NCBI GenBank assembly: GCA_028023455.1
Contig: JAQFVV010012423.1
Location: forward strand, 3,209,753 to 3,273,752
Length of the DNA: 64,000 nucleotides
Source: Epiperipatus broadwayi
Taxonomy: Eukaryota > Onychophora > Udeonychophora > Euonychophora > Peripatidae
Reading direction: 5' to 3'
Shown here: in pieces, positions 11,135 to 24,518 of the stretch
How positions within the stretch are numbered: position 1 is the stretch's first letter
How the letters are laid out: each line of letters opens with the position of its first letter
Program-made: the position numbers and the translations under genes
Notes under the pieces: generated by a model
Databases searched by the model: none
What the model saw: the letters and a program-made list of their open reading frames with translations, nothing else
Told to the model about the DNA's origin: nothing

Positions 11135-14100
11135 GTGGTACGACCCCAAGCAGAGTTTCCAAGTCCCTTATATTAGGCCCTACTTGGATTCTGGCTAGGT
11201 TCTATTAACAAACTTACTATATCCCGACCATTTTCTTTAACTATAACAATTGGATTTAGATAAGATTAGTATTTATCCCAAGTTACTTTGACATGAGTAA
11301 ATATTTCTAAAATAAGATGTATTTTAAATATAATTAATGTGAGACTCGTTTACCCATAAACAGATCACATCCTCTTAACATTAAACAAATACAACATATT
11401 TGTTCAATGGCATAAGAATACCTAGATACTCCTCCTTATTAAGTAACTACATACTCTCATGGCTAACAATAATATCCAATATCTTATATTTATAATTATT
11501 AAGCTTAAATTCAATCACTCATTAAATTAATCTGTTAGATAATTACAGATAAACTGTGATACCTATTATTTTTGATAATTAAGATTGGCAATAATCACAA
11601 AATAACTTTACAATAAGGAGATCTCAGGATAATCATTGATTTATTAATTCTTCATACTACCTATGGAATATCAAGTGGTATTTTACAGATTTCCATGGAT
11701 AGTGTACAAATTAAGAAAGGCTTATAATTTAAATTCATAATCAAGCTTTTTCTGTTCTTTAATACTGAATATTAAAATAATATTATTAACTAAACTGTGA
11801 TTAACACTAATACTTTCAACTAATAACTAATGTATCATTTAATTTTATATTAATAAATACACTTTAATAATTGGCAATGTCATCAATGACCTATGGGATC
11901 AAGGCAGCATGTAACAAGTAAAAAAACTATTTACTAAGATATTTATGCTTATTAAACTGTTAGATTTGCTTTAAATTGAATTGACTTTTCATTTTAATTT
12001 TGACTGTGTATTTTGAGTTGTGTGATGTGGTGAGAATGAGCCCAGAAAAGAAATGCAGCAATTAGAATTTGATAAAACTTTTAAAACAATAATTTTAATA
12101 ATATTCATTACAAATGATAATAAACCTTTCCATTAATATCAAATTTAAATTAACTAATAACAAAATGATATACATATATTATCATAACAATAACAACAGA
12201 AAATTATAATTAATCTTCAGAGTATGATTATTAAACACAACTAATGATTTCCCATTATATGTTGAGATATCTATCCCTATGTATTTGAACTATATATCAC
12301 ACATTCAGTTTATTAAACAATCTTTTTTTTCCATTTATGGTCCGTTAGTTCAATCTCTACATAATAATAGTACTTGATGATTAAGTAACAATACAAAACA
12401 AAAAGTGAGAGCATAGGATTATAATTCTGGAGGATATTAAGCAAACAATATTAATACTTTTATCTTTCCTATAATAAAGAAAATCATTGTATTTAGTTTA
12501 TCAATTCGCCCACGTAAGTACAACCTTCTCTCTGGATTGTGTATATATCATTTTAAATACCCTTTCATACTAAAATATCGAGTATATTTGTTTATTTAAA
12601 GGATTCATAATCTTTAAACTTAACCGAATTATTAAATAACTATTAATATAACAACACTTGAATTACTTCTTTATTAAATGATTTAGTTCTACACCCCCCC
12701 CCCCATTATACTAACAAATCATAGATTAAAAATATAAATACCAACATTAGAAAGAAGTTCTCTTTTAAACTCTCAGCTAAAGTATAATAACAATTTTAAT
12801 TTTTCCAGTTGTTCCACATTGCATAAACTTACTATAACGTTTTTATTTTTCCTTATTTTCTGAAGATTCTGCTTATCCTAAGATTCGCGCGAGGTATATG
12901 AGTTACTGCAACAATAATCCTTGTTTTGTTCTTTGTTTAGTAATAAAAATTTATTTGTGGCTTGCCTTATTTATTTTAGCTGATATATATTTCTCTCTAT
13001 AGTAAAAGGCACACTTATGATTTCAATTAAAAATGTGTTGTGCAACGTTTTTCAGCTAAAACTTTATAGAAACTGACATCCCTGCTGGTATGGCTCAAAA
13101 TAAATAATATATCCAGAATAATAATGAACACTTTCATTTATTACTAATTTAGTTCCATTGAATTTTAAATATATATATACTTACTGTTTCCAAGAGATAT
13201 ACTATTCTTTTATCTATCCTTACTGGATATTTACGGTGTTTATTTATTTCCTTTTGTGTATTACTGCAGTTCATTTTCCTTATGGCACAATTATTATTAC
13301 TTTTCAGTGAATATATTCGTTGATTATTCATGTATTATTTCTTCAATATTTATTAATTTTCAAGAGATTATTGGGAATTACCGATTATTGACTTGTCCAG
13401 TAGAAAAACGATTAATTTATTCCATTATTTTAACAACATAGCTTATAATTATCCATGTATATTGATGTAGAGTTGTAAATCATAAGGTTTTAGGAATTTT
13501 AATCCAACTTTTAAAAAAAAAAAAAAAATCAACAAGAAAAAAAAACTTAGTTACTTAAACTTTACGATCAAAAAAACTCTTTTCTTCCCCTCTCTTGAAT
13601 TTCATATTTCAAGATTGTTTGAAACTCTTTGATTGGCTAATATTTTCCCACTTTTTTCTATGAAACAAACACTTATTTTGAAAGTTTTTGGTTTATCATT
13701 TTAAAATGACCGATTTTTTTTTTTTTTAAATATTGAAATACAATATTTTTAGAAATTAAATAAAGATAGAATTTACTGTTTTAATTTTAAATCAGTATTT
13801 TGTAAAATTAAACCTTATTTATTTACTTTTGAATATAGTGAGATTTGAAGATAAATAATTTCTATTTTTAAAATCAAATGCACACAAACAATAATTATTA
13901 GCATCTGTGACACATTCTGTTTACAAAATTACAAGTTAAACTTCACTGATTTTAAATACTAAATGATATTACCTGTCCATCCACTTGTATATATATGACT
14001 CTATGGTTATTATCATTGCTTATCTAGAGTTAAGATCATTTATAAATTTCCATTAGCTAAAACCGAGTTTAAATCCTATTATCTAATACGTCACGACTGT

Positions 14101-14380
14101 CTTTTTTTAATAAGTAAATATTATTGGATTTGTAAAATTTAAAATTATACACCAAAATTTTATTTTAGAATAAACTGGGCTAATAAAAGTGCACAATATA
14201 TATATATAAAGAGAGCATTCTAATGGCTCTAACAAGCTTTTTAAAATACCAACTTAAAGCAGTACTTATCTAATACCTAACTATTAAGTAGTAAATCTGA
14301 AATTTTCAGAGACCTATATGTTTTCAAATTCAACTATCTAACTTAAAGAGCGATATGGGTCTGAAAATCTTCTGCCTCAG
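11135..14380. other. Long non-coding AT-rich stretch
   Basis: No convincing coding frame or RNA gene was seen. It contains a C10 run at about 12,694-12,703 and homopolymer A/T tracts. The 60-codon frames at 13,149-13,441 overlap on opposite strands and show no motif. Confidence 0.45.

Positions 14381-14381
<1 letters not shown>

Positions 14382-14450
<69 letters not shown>
14382..14450. repeat. (AT)n microsatellite
   Basis: Continuous AT run, followed by a shorter AT run at 14,510-14,524. Confidence 0.95.
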
Positions 14451-14454
<4 letters not shown>

Positions 14455-15118
14455 CATTGCCAAAACTTCAAAAGCAACTTATAATAAAAAATCCAAGTCA
14501 CTTTTGACTATATATATATATATATTTAGAAAACATCACAAAATAAAATTTAAAATTCTTAATGCTCTAGAATGTTATTCTAATTGATAAACAGTTTCTT
14601 TTTAAATACTAGACATAATTATTTGACTTTTTAATAGTAACATTTCGTTTTGTAGCCATGATGATTTCTAATTGGGTTTTTATTTCTCATTTAATGACCA
14701 TGCAATATTTGATTTATTTTATTACCACTTTTTTTTTTTATGAAGCAGCACTATACTTTTCTGCATTCATTTCCTAGGCAGATGGGAAATTTTCTGTTAT
14801 GGCTACAATCCTGTCTAAAGCACCTTAAAAATATTTGACATTTAAGCACTTCTTTTGTTATATTTAGAGTAAGGATCATACCATTTTAGATTCAACTATG
14901 GTTGATTCAAGGTAGTGTTTGGGCGACTATTGTTTTTTTTTTATTTTGTGTAAGCTTCTCATATTGATGGTGTGATGGTAAATGAAGCTTGAAGAAAAAC
15001 AAAAATCAAGAATAATAATTTCAAAAAAAACCTAGCTATATTATAATTAACCCCTTGTTTTCACCAATTTAATGGCCTCTTTATTTTACTTGGTTTACTT
15101 TAATTATATTTAATTTTT

Positions 15119-15243
15119 AAAATACCATGAACTGTCAATGCTTTGGTGACCTATTGGTTTGCTAGCTGTCTTTCAAGCAATTGTCCTGGGTTTGCTTCCA
15201 GGTCAACGCATTCCACATATAAAAAATAAAAATACCATAAACT
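15119..15243 (+). mobile_element. tRNA-derived SINE-like element with target-site duplication
   Basis: The body (15,134-15,228) shows gtcaatgctttggtgacc, tattggtttgctagctg, then ttgtcctgggtttgcttcca, ggtcaacgca and an A-rich tail. The gggtttgcttcc segment fits a degenerate pol III B box (GGTTCRANTCC), and the tggt..ttgg region a degenerate A box. It is flanked by AAAATACCATGAACT and AAAATACCATAAACT, a 15-bp duplication with one difference. Related copies are at 49,571-49,670 (minus) and 50,609-50,700 (plus). Confidence 0.65.
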
Positions 15244-15249
15244 ATTTAA

Positions 15250-16065
15250 TTGATTGAATTTCTTCATTGTTTTTAAATCTCTTATCTTAAAACATAAAAT
15301 GTAATTTTAAAATTTTAAATCCATTCTTAATCTAATAATTACTTTTCTAATTACACTTTTAAAATCTATTTTCTTTAAAATTAATGTACATAATGATGTT
15401 GTTTTTATAATTAAAAACTTACTCAAACATGAATTAAAACCTACATTATTTTAAGTACATTTTCTGATTCTAAATTTTAATCTTTGATAAGAAAATGTAG
15501 CTGTACTGTTTTAACCTTTTGTATTATTTAGTTTCTTTTAAATTAAATCGTTTATATATTACATTTTTAATACTTATTTTTATAATATTATTTTTAATAA
15601 TATCTTATAAAATTTCAACTATATCTATTATTATTAGTTTTAATAATTTATTCTAAAATATTTTTATTTTGATATACAAAATTTTTGTTCCAGATCACTG
15701 CCATTTATACGATCATATGGCTGAGCATAAAATGGATGATTTATCAATTTCTATATTATGGATAAGACATTATCGATTTCAATATATACATAATCTTAAA
15801 TTTAAAATAAAATTTTAGTTAGTTCTAATTCTTAATAATTAGCCTTTAGTAAATATACAAATGTTAATTACATATTCATTATTAGATGAGAGATTTTTTT
15901 TCAATAAATATCAAATGTATGTATTTGTCTGAAGGTTTGTAATGATGGTAATTTATTACATGTGATACATTAGACTATTTCCTTCATCTATGAGTTATTG
16001 TTAAATGTATTGAAAATTTTAAACTTTATTTCAACTTTCCAAATATAAACAACTTCTTAGTAATA
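15250..16065. other. Non-coding AT-rich stretch
   Basis: No feature was recognised. Confidence 0.5.
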
Positions 16066-16096
16066 ATACACAAATAGACAACACAGGTTAGTAATT

Positions 16097-16141
16097 ACAC
16101 AACATTTCGAGTAGTATTATTTTCCCTTTTTCTTCAGGTGT
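16097..16141 (-). ncRNA. Hammerhead-like motif of PLE-E
   Basis: On the minus strand: ACAC, then CTGAAGA (a perfect CUGANGA core), about 22 bases where stem II should be, then GAAATGTT and GTGT. ACAC and GTGT pair as stem I, and A-TG-T gives a minimal stem III like the ACGT seen in the 5.3-kb palindrome. Stem II is poorly preserved here. The position 3' of the GIY-YIG region agrees with hammerhead motifs reported in Penelope-like elements. Confidence 0.45.
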
Positions 16142-16276
16142 TGCTGGACTATATCTACAGTGACAATATTCACTTAGAAGTTGAACCCACACCTTTATAT
16201 TTTTGAATATCAAATTTAAGGCAAATGCTCTGAGTCCTTTATTTTTTTTTATGAACAAGGCTAATTAGTTTTTTTA

Positions 16277-18510
16277 TTATTGTTTAATATTTTTTCTAAA
16301 AGCAAGATTAATTAGAGGCTTCCATACATTATGTATTACCACATTGGATTGACTTATAGGATTATTTAACATTGTCATATGAGCAGCTTCCTTGAATTTT
16401 CTTCTACATATTTTTTTTCTATTTATCAAATATCTTTGTATTTTCCCAATTAAACATATGGTTATTAGTACATACATAATTTGCTACTGTAGACACATCT
16501 GTTTTTTCTCTTGACCATTAGTTTGTGCTCTTTCAATCACTGTTCAACAGGGCAACAGGTCTCACCAATGTATTTTTTTCCACATTTACGTGGTTTTTCA
16601 TAGATGCAATTTTTGTTCTTTAGCATTTTCAGTTTAGGCTTAGTAGAAGTAAGAATTTTTCAAAGTATGGCATGGTGTTGGAAAGCTGTTCTAATGTTAT
16701 ATTGACTGAATTTTTTTTAAAATTTGTCTGCCAATCCTGGTATGTATGGATACACTACTGTACCAATAACTGTTTTCTCTTTTGGTGTCTCTTTGTGTTG
16801 TCTATTAAAGGTTTTACTGATGACTTTGTATGGATAATCATTCATCATAAGCATTTCTTTTATGTGAATCTTTTTTTTTCAAATCACTGGTTTGTGAACA
16901 AACCTCTTTTGCTATGTTCCATAGTGATAGTACAATTCCATGTTTTTTACTTCTTGTATGATTGAATTTATATGTCAAGTACTTCCCAGTGGGTGTTGAT
17001 TTCATATATACTGTTCTTTTTACTTTGCCCTGAGGTAAGTCTTGTAACAAAAGCATCCAATAAGTGCCATTTTGTGTTACTGTTCTGATTCCATTGGGAA
17101 TTTAATTGTAAGAGATATATTGATAATGTGTATCCAGAATGACTGTAATTTTATCTCACCATATGGCCATACCACAAATCTACCAGCATCATATTGAAGC
17201 CACCCTTTTGTTGGACATAGAGTAGTATTTGTGACTGTGGCTTCAAATTTTTCATTATAAATGTTGTTGAGCAAGAATGACAGTGATGATCCCATGCATC
17301 CCTTGATTTTGTTGGAAGAATTTTGAGTTATATTAAAAGTTTGTGGTTGTTACACAGAATGCTAATAATTCCATTATACTATCAATAGGAGACTATTATC
17401 ATCATATAAACTTCTCTGCACAATAGACACTGCCTCATCACATGGTACATTTGTAAACAGACTTGCCACATAAAAGATTAACCAATATGTCAGTTCATTC
17501 CATTTTCATGTTCCTGACTAATTCTACAATGTGGTTAGAATCCCTGATAAAAGATTGTACCCTGTATGCCAATGGACTATGAACTTCAAAAAGAAATCGT
17601 GATATGGTGAATTTCTAACACAAACAATAGGTCTTAATGTAGCATTATGGATTTTAGATAGTCCATACAAATGAGGATTTTTGATGAAATATGAGGGTTT
17701 TTTTTTCTGAATCACTGAAATATCTGTGATGCTTCCACAGTAATACTTGTAATTTTACCTCTATATTTGTAATTGGATTTTTTGCTACTTTTCTGTATGA
17801 GCCTGCTGTGAGAAGGCCTTGTATTTTGTTATCATAATAAGTTTTATCCATTACAACTGTAGAGTTACTTTTGTCAGCAAGGAGAATGATTATCGCATGT
17901 ATCATGTTTCAGAGCTTTAATAGCTTTCCTCTCATGACATGAAATGTTTGACTTCTGCTTGTGCATTTGATGTCTTTCAAGTGTCTTTTTTATTCTCCAG
18001 CATAACTCTGCTCCTTCTTCTAAAGTCAAGTTTTGGGTCACCTTCTCAGTGGCTGCCATTATATCCAATAATGGTACAGTAAACGGTATAATGTTGAAAT
18101 TCAAAACTTTTTCAAGAACTGATAATTCAGCATCAGTAAGGTGTTTAGAACTAAGGTTTTTCACTGATAATAAGAATAGACTAGTTGCAGTATGACTTTT
18201 GACTTGCCCATGTAGATTTACAATCTTATTCTTCTGAAGTTCTTTTATACTTCAATGTAATACAATATGATATGTTCACTGCTTGACAAATTTTTGAGAA
18301 ATCTTCATCTGTAAGTTTATTTTGTAAAAACGATTCCACATTTTTAATAGAACACAATATTTTATACTTCGTAAACAGCTGATCCTTTATACTTTCTCTC
18401 AATAAGGCCTCATTTGCTTTCTGAATAATTTTCTCAGCTCTTTTGGAGGAAATAGGAGGTTTTAACTGCAAACTCTTAAGAATGATTCCTTCTGATTTAC
18501 ATTTACACAA
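16277..18510 (-). pseudogene. PLE-E RT and GIY-YIG protein remnant
   Basis: Broken pieces in order on the minus strand: 18,226-18,510 (N-terminal region), 17,874-18,164 (NLSSKHLTDAELSVLEK, a conserved PLE N-terminal motif), 17,654-17,905 (LADKSNSTVVMDKTYYDNK, the RT entry motif usually written ADKG), 17,524-17,715 (LYGLSKIHNATLRPIVC), 17,077-17,295 (MGSSLSFLLNNIYNEKFE, motif B; the YVDD-like site reads QYDAGRFVVWP and has lost one Asp), and 16,277-16,477 (RRKFKEAAHMTMLNNPISQ to WKPLINLAF, the end of the GIY-YIG domain). Frameshifts and stops separate them, and the catalytic YVDD is damaged. Confidence 0.75.
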
Positions 18511-18519
18511 GTGTATGTA

Positions 18520-19915
18520 ATGAGATATTATTTATGTATGTACTAATTTGGATAAACATATATGAGACTTTTTACACTTTTTTAAATAATTCATCCCATG
18601 CAATCAAATGTGAAAATTTATTAAATCATTGAAAAAACATTAATGAAATTTAAAAAACTTCAATTTAACAAAATATAAACTAATCTTTCATTATTCTATT
18701 TTTCGAATATATTTTAGCTAGTACTACAATAATGGATATTGCCGAAAATGCGTTAGTAGCACCTAATGTGAATTTTAACTTAAGGTTTTTTAGCTTGGGA
18801 AAACAATTTTTTTTCCCAAAATTCATTCATGTTTTTACTTTTTATCAAAAACATTATTTGGAGGAATAATATTGTTTTATGTTTTTATGAAAGGAAACAA
18901 CTGAATGTATTAGCTATAAAACAACTTCTGTTCTAATTTCTATCCAACATAATTTCTCAGCAGCTCCAAGTCCCTTGTACATTAACCATAAATTTAATTA
19001 TAATTACATATCCATTCGCATCAGATTGTACTTATGTTAATGTTTGAGATAATAACTCATTTTTATAAATAAATTTATAGCATTAAAAACATAGTAAAAT
19101 ATTTAGTATACCTATTTACAAAATAAAAATATAATTTCTTTTAGATAAATCTTACTAATGTAAATAAATATTGTTTTAATATAATTAATTACGGTGTGTG
19201 TAATATTAAATATCTACAGTTTTACAATATAATATGAAGCATTGATTTGAAATTATATTTAGTGTAGTGATAAAAAGATAAATTCTGGAGCTCAATGAAC
19301 ATGGATTGTGGTTCCAGATTTTTCATGTCCATTACTCAAATATTTTATAATCCTCCCAGAAATAAAACATTTGATCATTTACTTTCTCTGCATATTATGA
19401 AATACAAAAAAAAATTGATAAGTTATTAGGCAATGTTTTTTTATCAGAATTGTAAGGCCACCAATATTTTAATTACAAATTTATAAGTAGCTAAAATTAT
19501 GTAAAATACATTTTCCCAAAGTTAATCCCATAAGATTTGTTTTTTATAACTTACAGAGTATTAAAGTTAGGAGAAAGAATATATTTTAAATAAGTTTTCA
19601 GAGACCATATGAATGATTTACATTTTTTTTGTTTTATATTTATATATTTGTTTGTGAAGAATAGCAATGATGTTTTCTTGAAGTTTAACATATATTAACT
19701 ACAATTCTATGTTGATATATATTGTTTTAAATCCTAGTTTGACATTTATACAACAGCTGAACATAAATGTCTAGAGATCATTACAATAAATCATTGTTTT
19801 TTATACTTGAAAAATCTAGTTGGTTGTTATTATGTAATTTAAAATAATATCAAATGACTATTATGAGTTCCCTTTGATGTTCTCTACTACTGATAACATC
19901 TTATAATACTTTGAT
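18520..19915. other. Non-coding AT-rich stretch
   Basis: No coding, RNA or repeat feature was recognised. Confidence 0.5.
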
Positions 19916-19917
19916 GC

Positions 19918-20054
<137 letters not shown>

Positions 20055-20059
20055 TTATT

Positions 20060-20960
20060 ATTACCAGATGTACCCAGCCTTTTGAAAGGCTGCTGTGTTG
20101 ATATTTTAAATTTGACATTGTTACATACTTCATATTAAATTATTCATAGTAAAAATTATGTATTACTAGATGTAATATTTGTAATTTTTTTAGTTGATTG
20201 CTTTAACAATTTTTTTTATGATTTAGTGTAAATATATATTGTTTTTTTTTTACTAAACAGCACAGAATTTCATTAATCTAAACTATATTAGGGAACAGCC
20301 AGATGATGAAAGCATTTTAATATAACTAAACTAAAATTACATTTTTTAAATATACCTATTATATTTAATTGTTACAGTGTAACTACATATTTACTGGAGT
20401 GCCCTCTGAATAAAAAAAATATATTTGTTGTTTTGTTTTTTTTTTAATTTTTTGACAGCTCACAAATAAATGTAATACTTTTTTAGCTTTATTAATAGTA
20501 GAAGTTTATTAATGATAATGCCAGTCTTTCAGTTTGTGTAATATTTTTTTTATTATATATATGTATTTTTTAAAAAAACTTGTTGTTTTAATATTTAAAA
20601 AAAAAAAAACTTTAAATAAATGTTTTTTTAATAAATATTGCTGACTACATTGTTCAATTGCACTATATTAGGGGATTGACAGACTATGAAAGCATGGAGC
20701 AACTTAATGCCAAATTACTAATTGAAATTTGTAGCTATTTCTGCAACTGGCTGGCAACTTTTATCCTGAAATATACAAAGACAATCTAGCTCTCTTGGTG
20801 CCAATCAGTTGTTGAAGGAAGGACTACCCCACTAACATGCTAGAATTTGACAGTGTTATCACAGTTTAATGGTGGAACAAATATTTTTTGATGAAATATG
20901 TCTCGTGTTTGACATTGGATAATATTAATACATTCACCAATCAGACACCAGAAAAAATAG
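20060..20960. other. Non-coding AT-rich stretch
   Basis: No coding feature was seen. The string actatattaggg recurs at about 20,282 and 20,663, each before an agatgatgaaagca/agactatgaaagca block, suggesting a short old internal duplication. Confidence 0.35.
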
Positions 20961-20965
20961 GGCAG

Positions 20966-20999
20966 ATATATATATATATATATATATATATTATTATTA

Positions 21000-21042
<43 letters not shown>
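20966..21042. repeat. (AT)n microsatellite with one ATTATTAG interruption
   Basis: Two AT runs separated by ttattattag, at the left edge of duplication copy 1. Confidence 0.95.
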
Positions 21043-21047
<5 letters not shown>

Positions 21048-21496
21048 TTGACAAGTGTATATAATACATGATCATCATTACCAATTACAAATGTAATATT
21101 CAAATACACATTTTGTAACAAAACAAAATATCGTAAAAACAAACACAGACAGAAAATGTTTGTAGATATTTTCTATATTACACTAAAAGTTAAGCATTAA
21201 ACAATTTTGAATTTAAAAATATATATATATATAACTTAACATTTAAAAAAAAATCCAATTAATATTTTATTAATTCTGATTTTGAAATTAAGACAATCAT
21301 GTTTTTATGTTAAAATAATAGATCTACTGGTAATTATAAAATTCCACTATTTACATTAGATTAAATTATTTTTTTAATTAAAGATCATATAACATATTTT
21401 GATAAAAATCCTATAGAATTGTTTATGAAAAGATTAAGTTAAATTGAAAAGACATCAACTTTTTTCAATCAAGATAAGGAATATTTGATATATTAT

Positions 21497-21609
<113 letters not shown>

Positions 21610-22223
21610 CTACTGAACCATAAAAAAAGCTGGTTCTGGCATCCATGTGAATCAAAACTCTTCTGTATATATTGGGTAATAGCCAGTATACCTGAAGTCA
21701 ATCAAATTCTGAACTAAATGGATCTGATTGCATGTATATCAACAGTTATCAGATTATATCTTTTCTGTAGATGACAATAAGTAGTCTATTGTTAAGAATG
21801 GACCAGCTTACCCAGATATTCCATCAGATTGCTGAAAAGTTTATATGCATATTGTTATATGTATATGACAAGAAGCACAGATAACTGTACTGTGTCCTAT
21901 GTTTAAAGTACAGTTAGTGAGCAGAGAATGTTATATATATTGAGAATGATATTATTTTAAATAATTTATTAAAAATGGAAGGTAAAATCTCTAATTTAAA
22001 AGAAGATCAAATAAATAAATTTTGCTTGAATTAAAAGGATAAAAACAAAGGATTGATTCATTGATAATTTTATTTTGAAAAAAAAAAAACTGGAAAATTC
22101 TTTCTAGAGTATTTTAAGGATATTTACAATTACTTAGAAAGAACCGATTAAAAAGCCAAAGAACTGTGAAAAAAGTATTTAAAAAACAATAGAAAGAATA
22201 AATTTTTTATCTCTGGGAAGAGA

Positions 22224-22411
22224 AATGGGCCATTCCTGGAAGTACTGCAATACGAGATCAACCCATGGCAGAGGTGGAGCAAGCCCCTAACTCTCCATCT
22301 AATTCCAAAAATCAGTTTAATATTCTGGCCGCCATTAGGGAGTGTATAAGATATTAAGCTGATAAAAACAGATACTACACTTTGATCTTAGCCAAAAGGC
22401 CAAGAAGCGAT
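22224..22411 (-). ncRNA. U2 spliceosomal snRNA-like sequence, possibly a pseudogene
   Basis: Reading the minus strand from 22,411, it starts ATCGCTTCTTGGCCTTTTGG and continues with the branch-point-pairing region AAGTGTAGTATCTG, the Sm site GATTTTTGGA, and the 3' domain with GGGGCTTGCTCCACCTC and TATTGCAGTACTTCCAGG. Length (about 188 nt) equals full U2. Stem IIb is divergent, and the normally invariant CTCGG near the 5' end is CTTGG, both signs of decay. The sequence is missing from the otherwise aligned duplication copy near 37,530, so it was inserted or lost. I favour an inserted pseudogene, but a divergent active copy is not excluded. Confidence 0.8.
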
Positions 22412-22584
22412 AAGAAAAACTTTTTTACTATTATAAAGAATGAAATAATAACTATGATTCATACTACTTTTGACCTATACACACATATATGACCATTTAT
22501 ATATTATTAAAACCAAATTGAATTTTTAGGTCTATGATAATTTGAATATGTTAATTAAAATTATTAACAAGCACATCTGAGTGC

Positions 22585-22589
<5 letters not shown>

Positions 22590-22632
<43 letters not shown>
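22590..22632. repeat. (AT)n microsatellite
   Basis: AT run after gagtgcttct. The equivalent site in duplication copy 2 has only a short tatat. Confidence 0.95.
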
Positions 22633-22635
<3 letters not shown>

Positions 22636-23699
22636 AAATTTATGTATATTTTCAACATTGAATTAATTATAAAAAAATATTTTTAATAAGTTTATTATTT
22701 TGACAAATTTAAATATGTTATAAATATTATTATGTGCACACATTCCCATGATAGTTTACATTTCTTGTATATGACAAACCGCATATGTTAAAGCACATCT
22801 GTTTTATTATATAGGTGTACATCAGGTAAAGACATGTAAGGTTAAAATTAATCAAATTATTAGATTATGGCAATTCAAATATGTTTATTTATATTGTAAA
22901 TTTATGTCTGTACGCTAATATATAGGTGCTTTATGTCAACCTATTGGAACATATAAGTAAATTAGAATATAATGATGCTTTTGTTTTTAGTATTTTTCTA
23001 AATCAGCAAGCTTTATTTATATGAATGGTCATATTCAGCAGACTTTAATTTTATTTTATTGTTATTAATAATTTGATGATTCAGTGTTAAAGTTGTTCTA
23101 GTGAATTTTCTCAATCCTAAACAGTTTTAAAATATTATATGTTTGTGTTATATATATTGTTACAATAACACTTAAATGGCTTTTGTTCATAGAGCTGAAT
23201 TCATGCATAATAGTCTGGTATAGAAATGGGTTATGTTTGGTGTTATGGACATCCAAATGATCATAATGTTGGATGGTACAAAGGGGATATCATTTAAAAT
23301 TCATACAATTCATTTTATTTTAATTATTTATTTAAAAATTTTGTTTATAGTTGGCCAGTAGCTTAATAGTAGTATGTGGACAGAGTATTGATGATGATCA
23401 GTATGTTTTAGTATTGTTTAAATAATCTGCTTCAAGCTGGTAATGACTCTGGCCTATATTGAACCCATTTTAAATAGAGTCACAGCATTGTTGATTTTAG
23501 TGTTGATAATTCATGATGATGTATGATTATTATTGTGTGTAATACTGGAGAATTTTATAGTTACTTATAGTTAGTGTTGAAATTTCATGCTTATTCTTCA
23601 TTTTCTTATTTTATTTGTAAATTTAAATTTAGATTAGTTCATTAACTAAGATTGATGATGATGGGAGCCATCATTTTAAGTTCACCCCAGTTTTTTTAT

Positions 23700-24515
23700 A
23701 ACATTACAAATATCTATTCATTTGCTGGCTCAGTGATGGTCAAGCACTGGTGTCTGATTACAACAAAATTCCAACTCAACTTGATCTGAAATATTACCAC
23801 ATCTGAGAAAGAAAAATGGTATGCATTTTATGCAGAAATAATTTTAAATTATTACTGTGATATATGTGACAAGAGTATTGATGATTATAAATTATAAAAT
23901 AGTAGTTTTCATGTATATCTGAAATGTTTATGTTTACCGTTGAATAGAATAAAAAATCTATGATTTTGAGATTAAATGGGATTTTTGACTGTTGAAGTTT
24001 GTGTAGCTATATTTTTCAGTTTTGATGATGGATGTAGGATTTTGTCATTGAATAGTGATATAATGTTTTTTTATGAAACTCCATTGTGTATTCTATCTCA
24101 GGAATTCCTCCAACCCACTTTCTGATTTCCTGTTGTTTATCATGGTGCAATTAATATAGCCCTGCCTTGAAACCAGCCTTTAAGTCTCCAAGAAGAAGAA
24201 AAAGACATAGATTTGTATTTTATAGACCCATTTTGTATTTTTATTTAATATTAAGAGTTGTGGATGCTTAGTGTCTAAATTGAGAAAGGTTTCTTTGTGT
24301 TCATGGTGCATTATGTGCTTATAATCCAGTAGCTGAATTTTTTATGTATTTCAGAATTGCAAATTACTATTCATTCTGTTAGCTGTCAGATGGCTATCAA
24401 ATGTCTAAAAAAATTTATGAGTATGTAGTTTTAGGTATGAACATAGCTTTTTCCTCATGAAAGAAAGATATAAAAAGATATGTCTCATGGCATACAACAA
24501 CATAGTAGTTTACAT
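23700..24515. other. Non-coding stretch between duplication and LTR-like repeat
   Basis: No feature was recognised. Confidence 0.45.
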
Positions 24516-24518
24516 ATT

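Larger units (their letters stand above)
16080..18515 (-). mobile_element. PLE-E: decayed Penelope-like element, single copy
   Basis: A minus-strand element whose order is an N-terminal PLE region (18,510 down), RT core, GIY-YIG remnant and a hammerhead-like 3' motif at 16,097-16,141. It differs in sequence from PLE-A to D and is more decayed. No head-to-head partner was found beyond 18,515. Confidence 0.75.
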
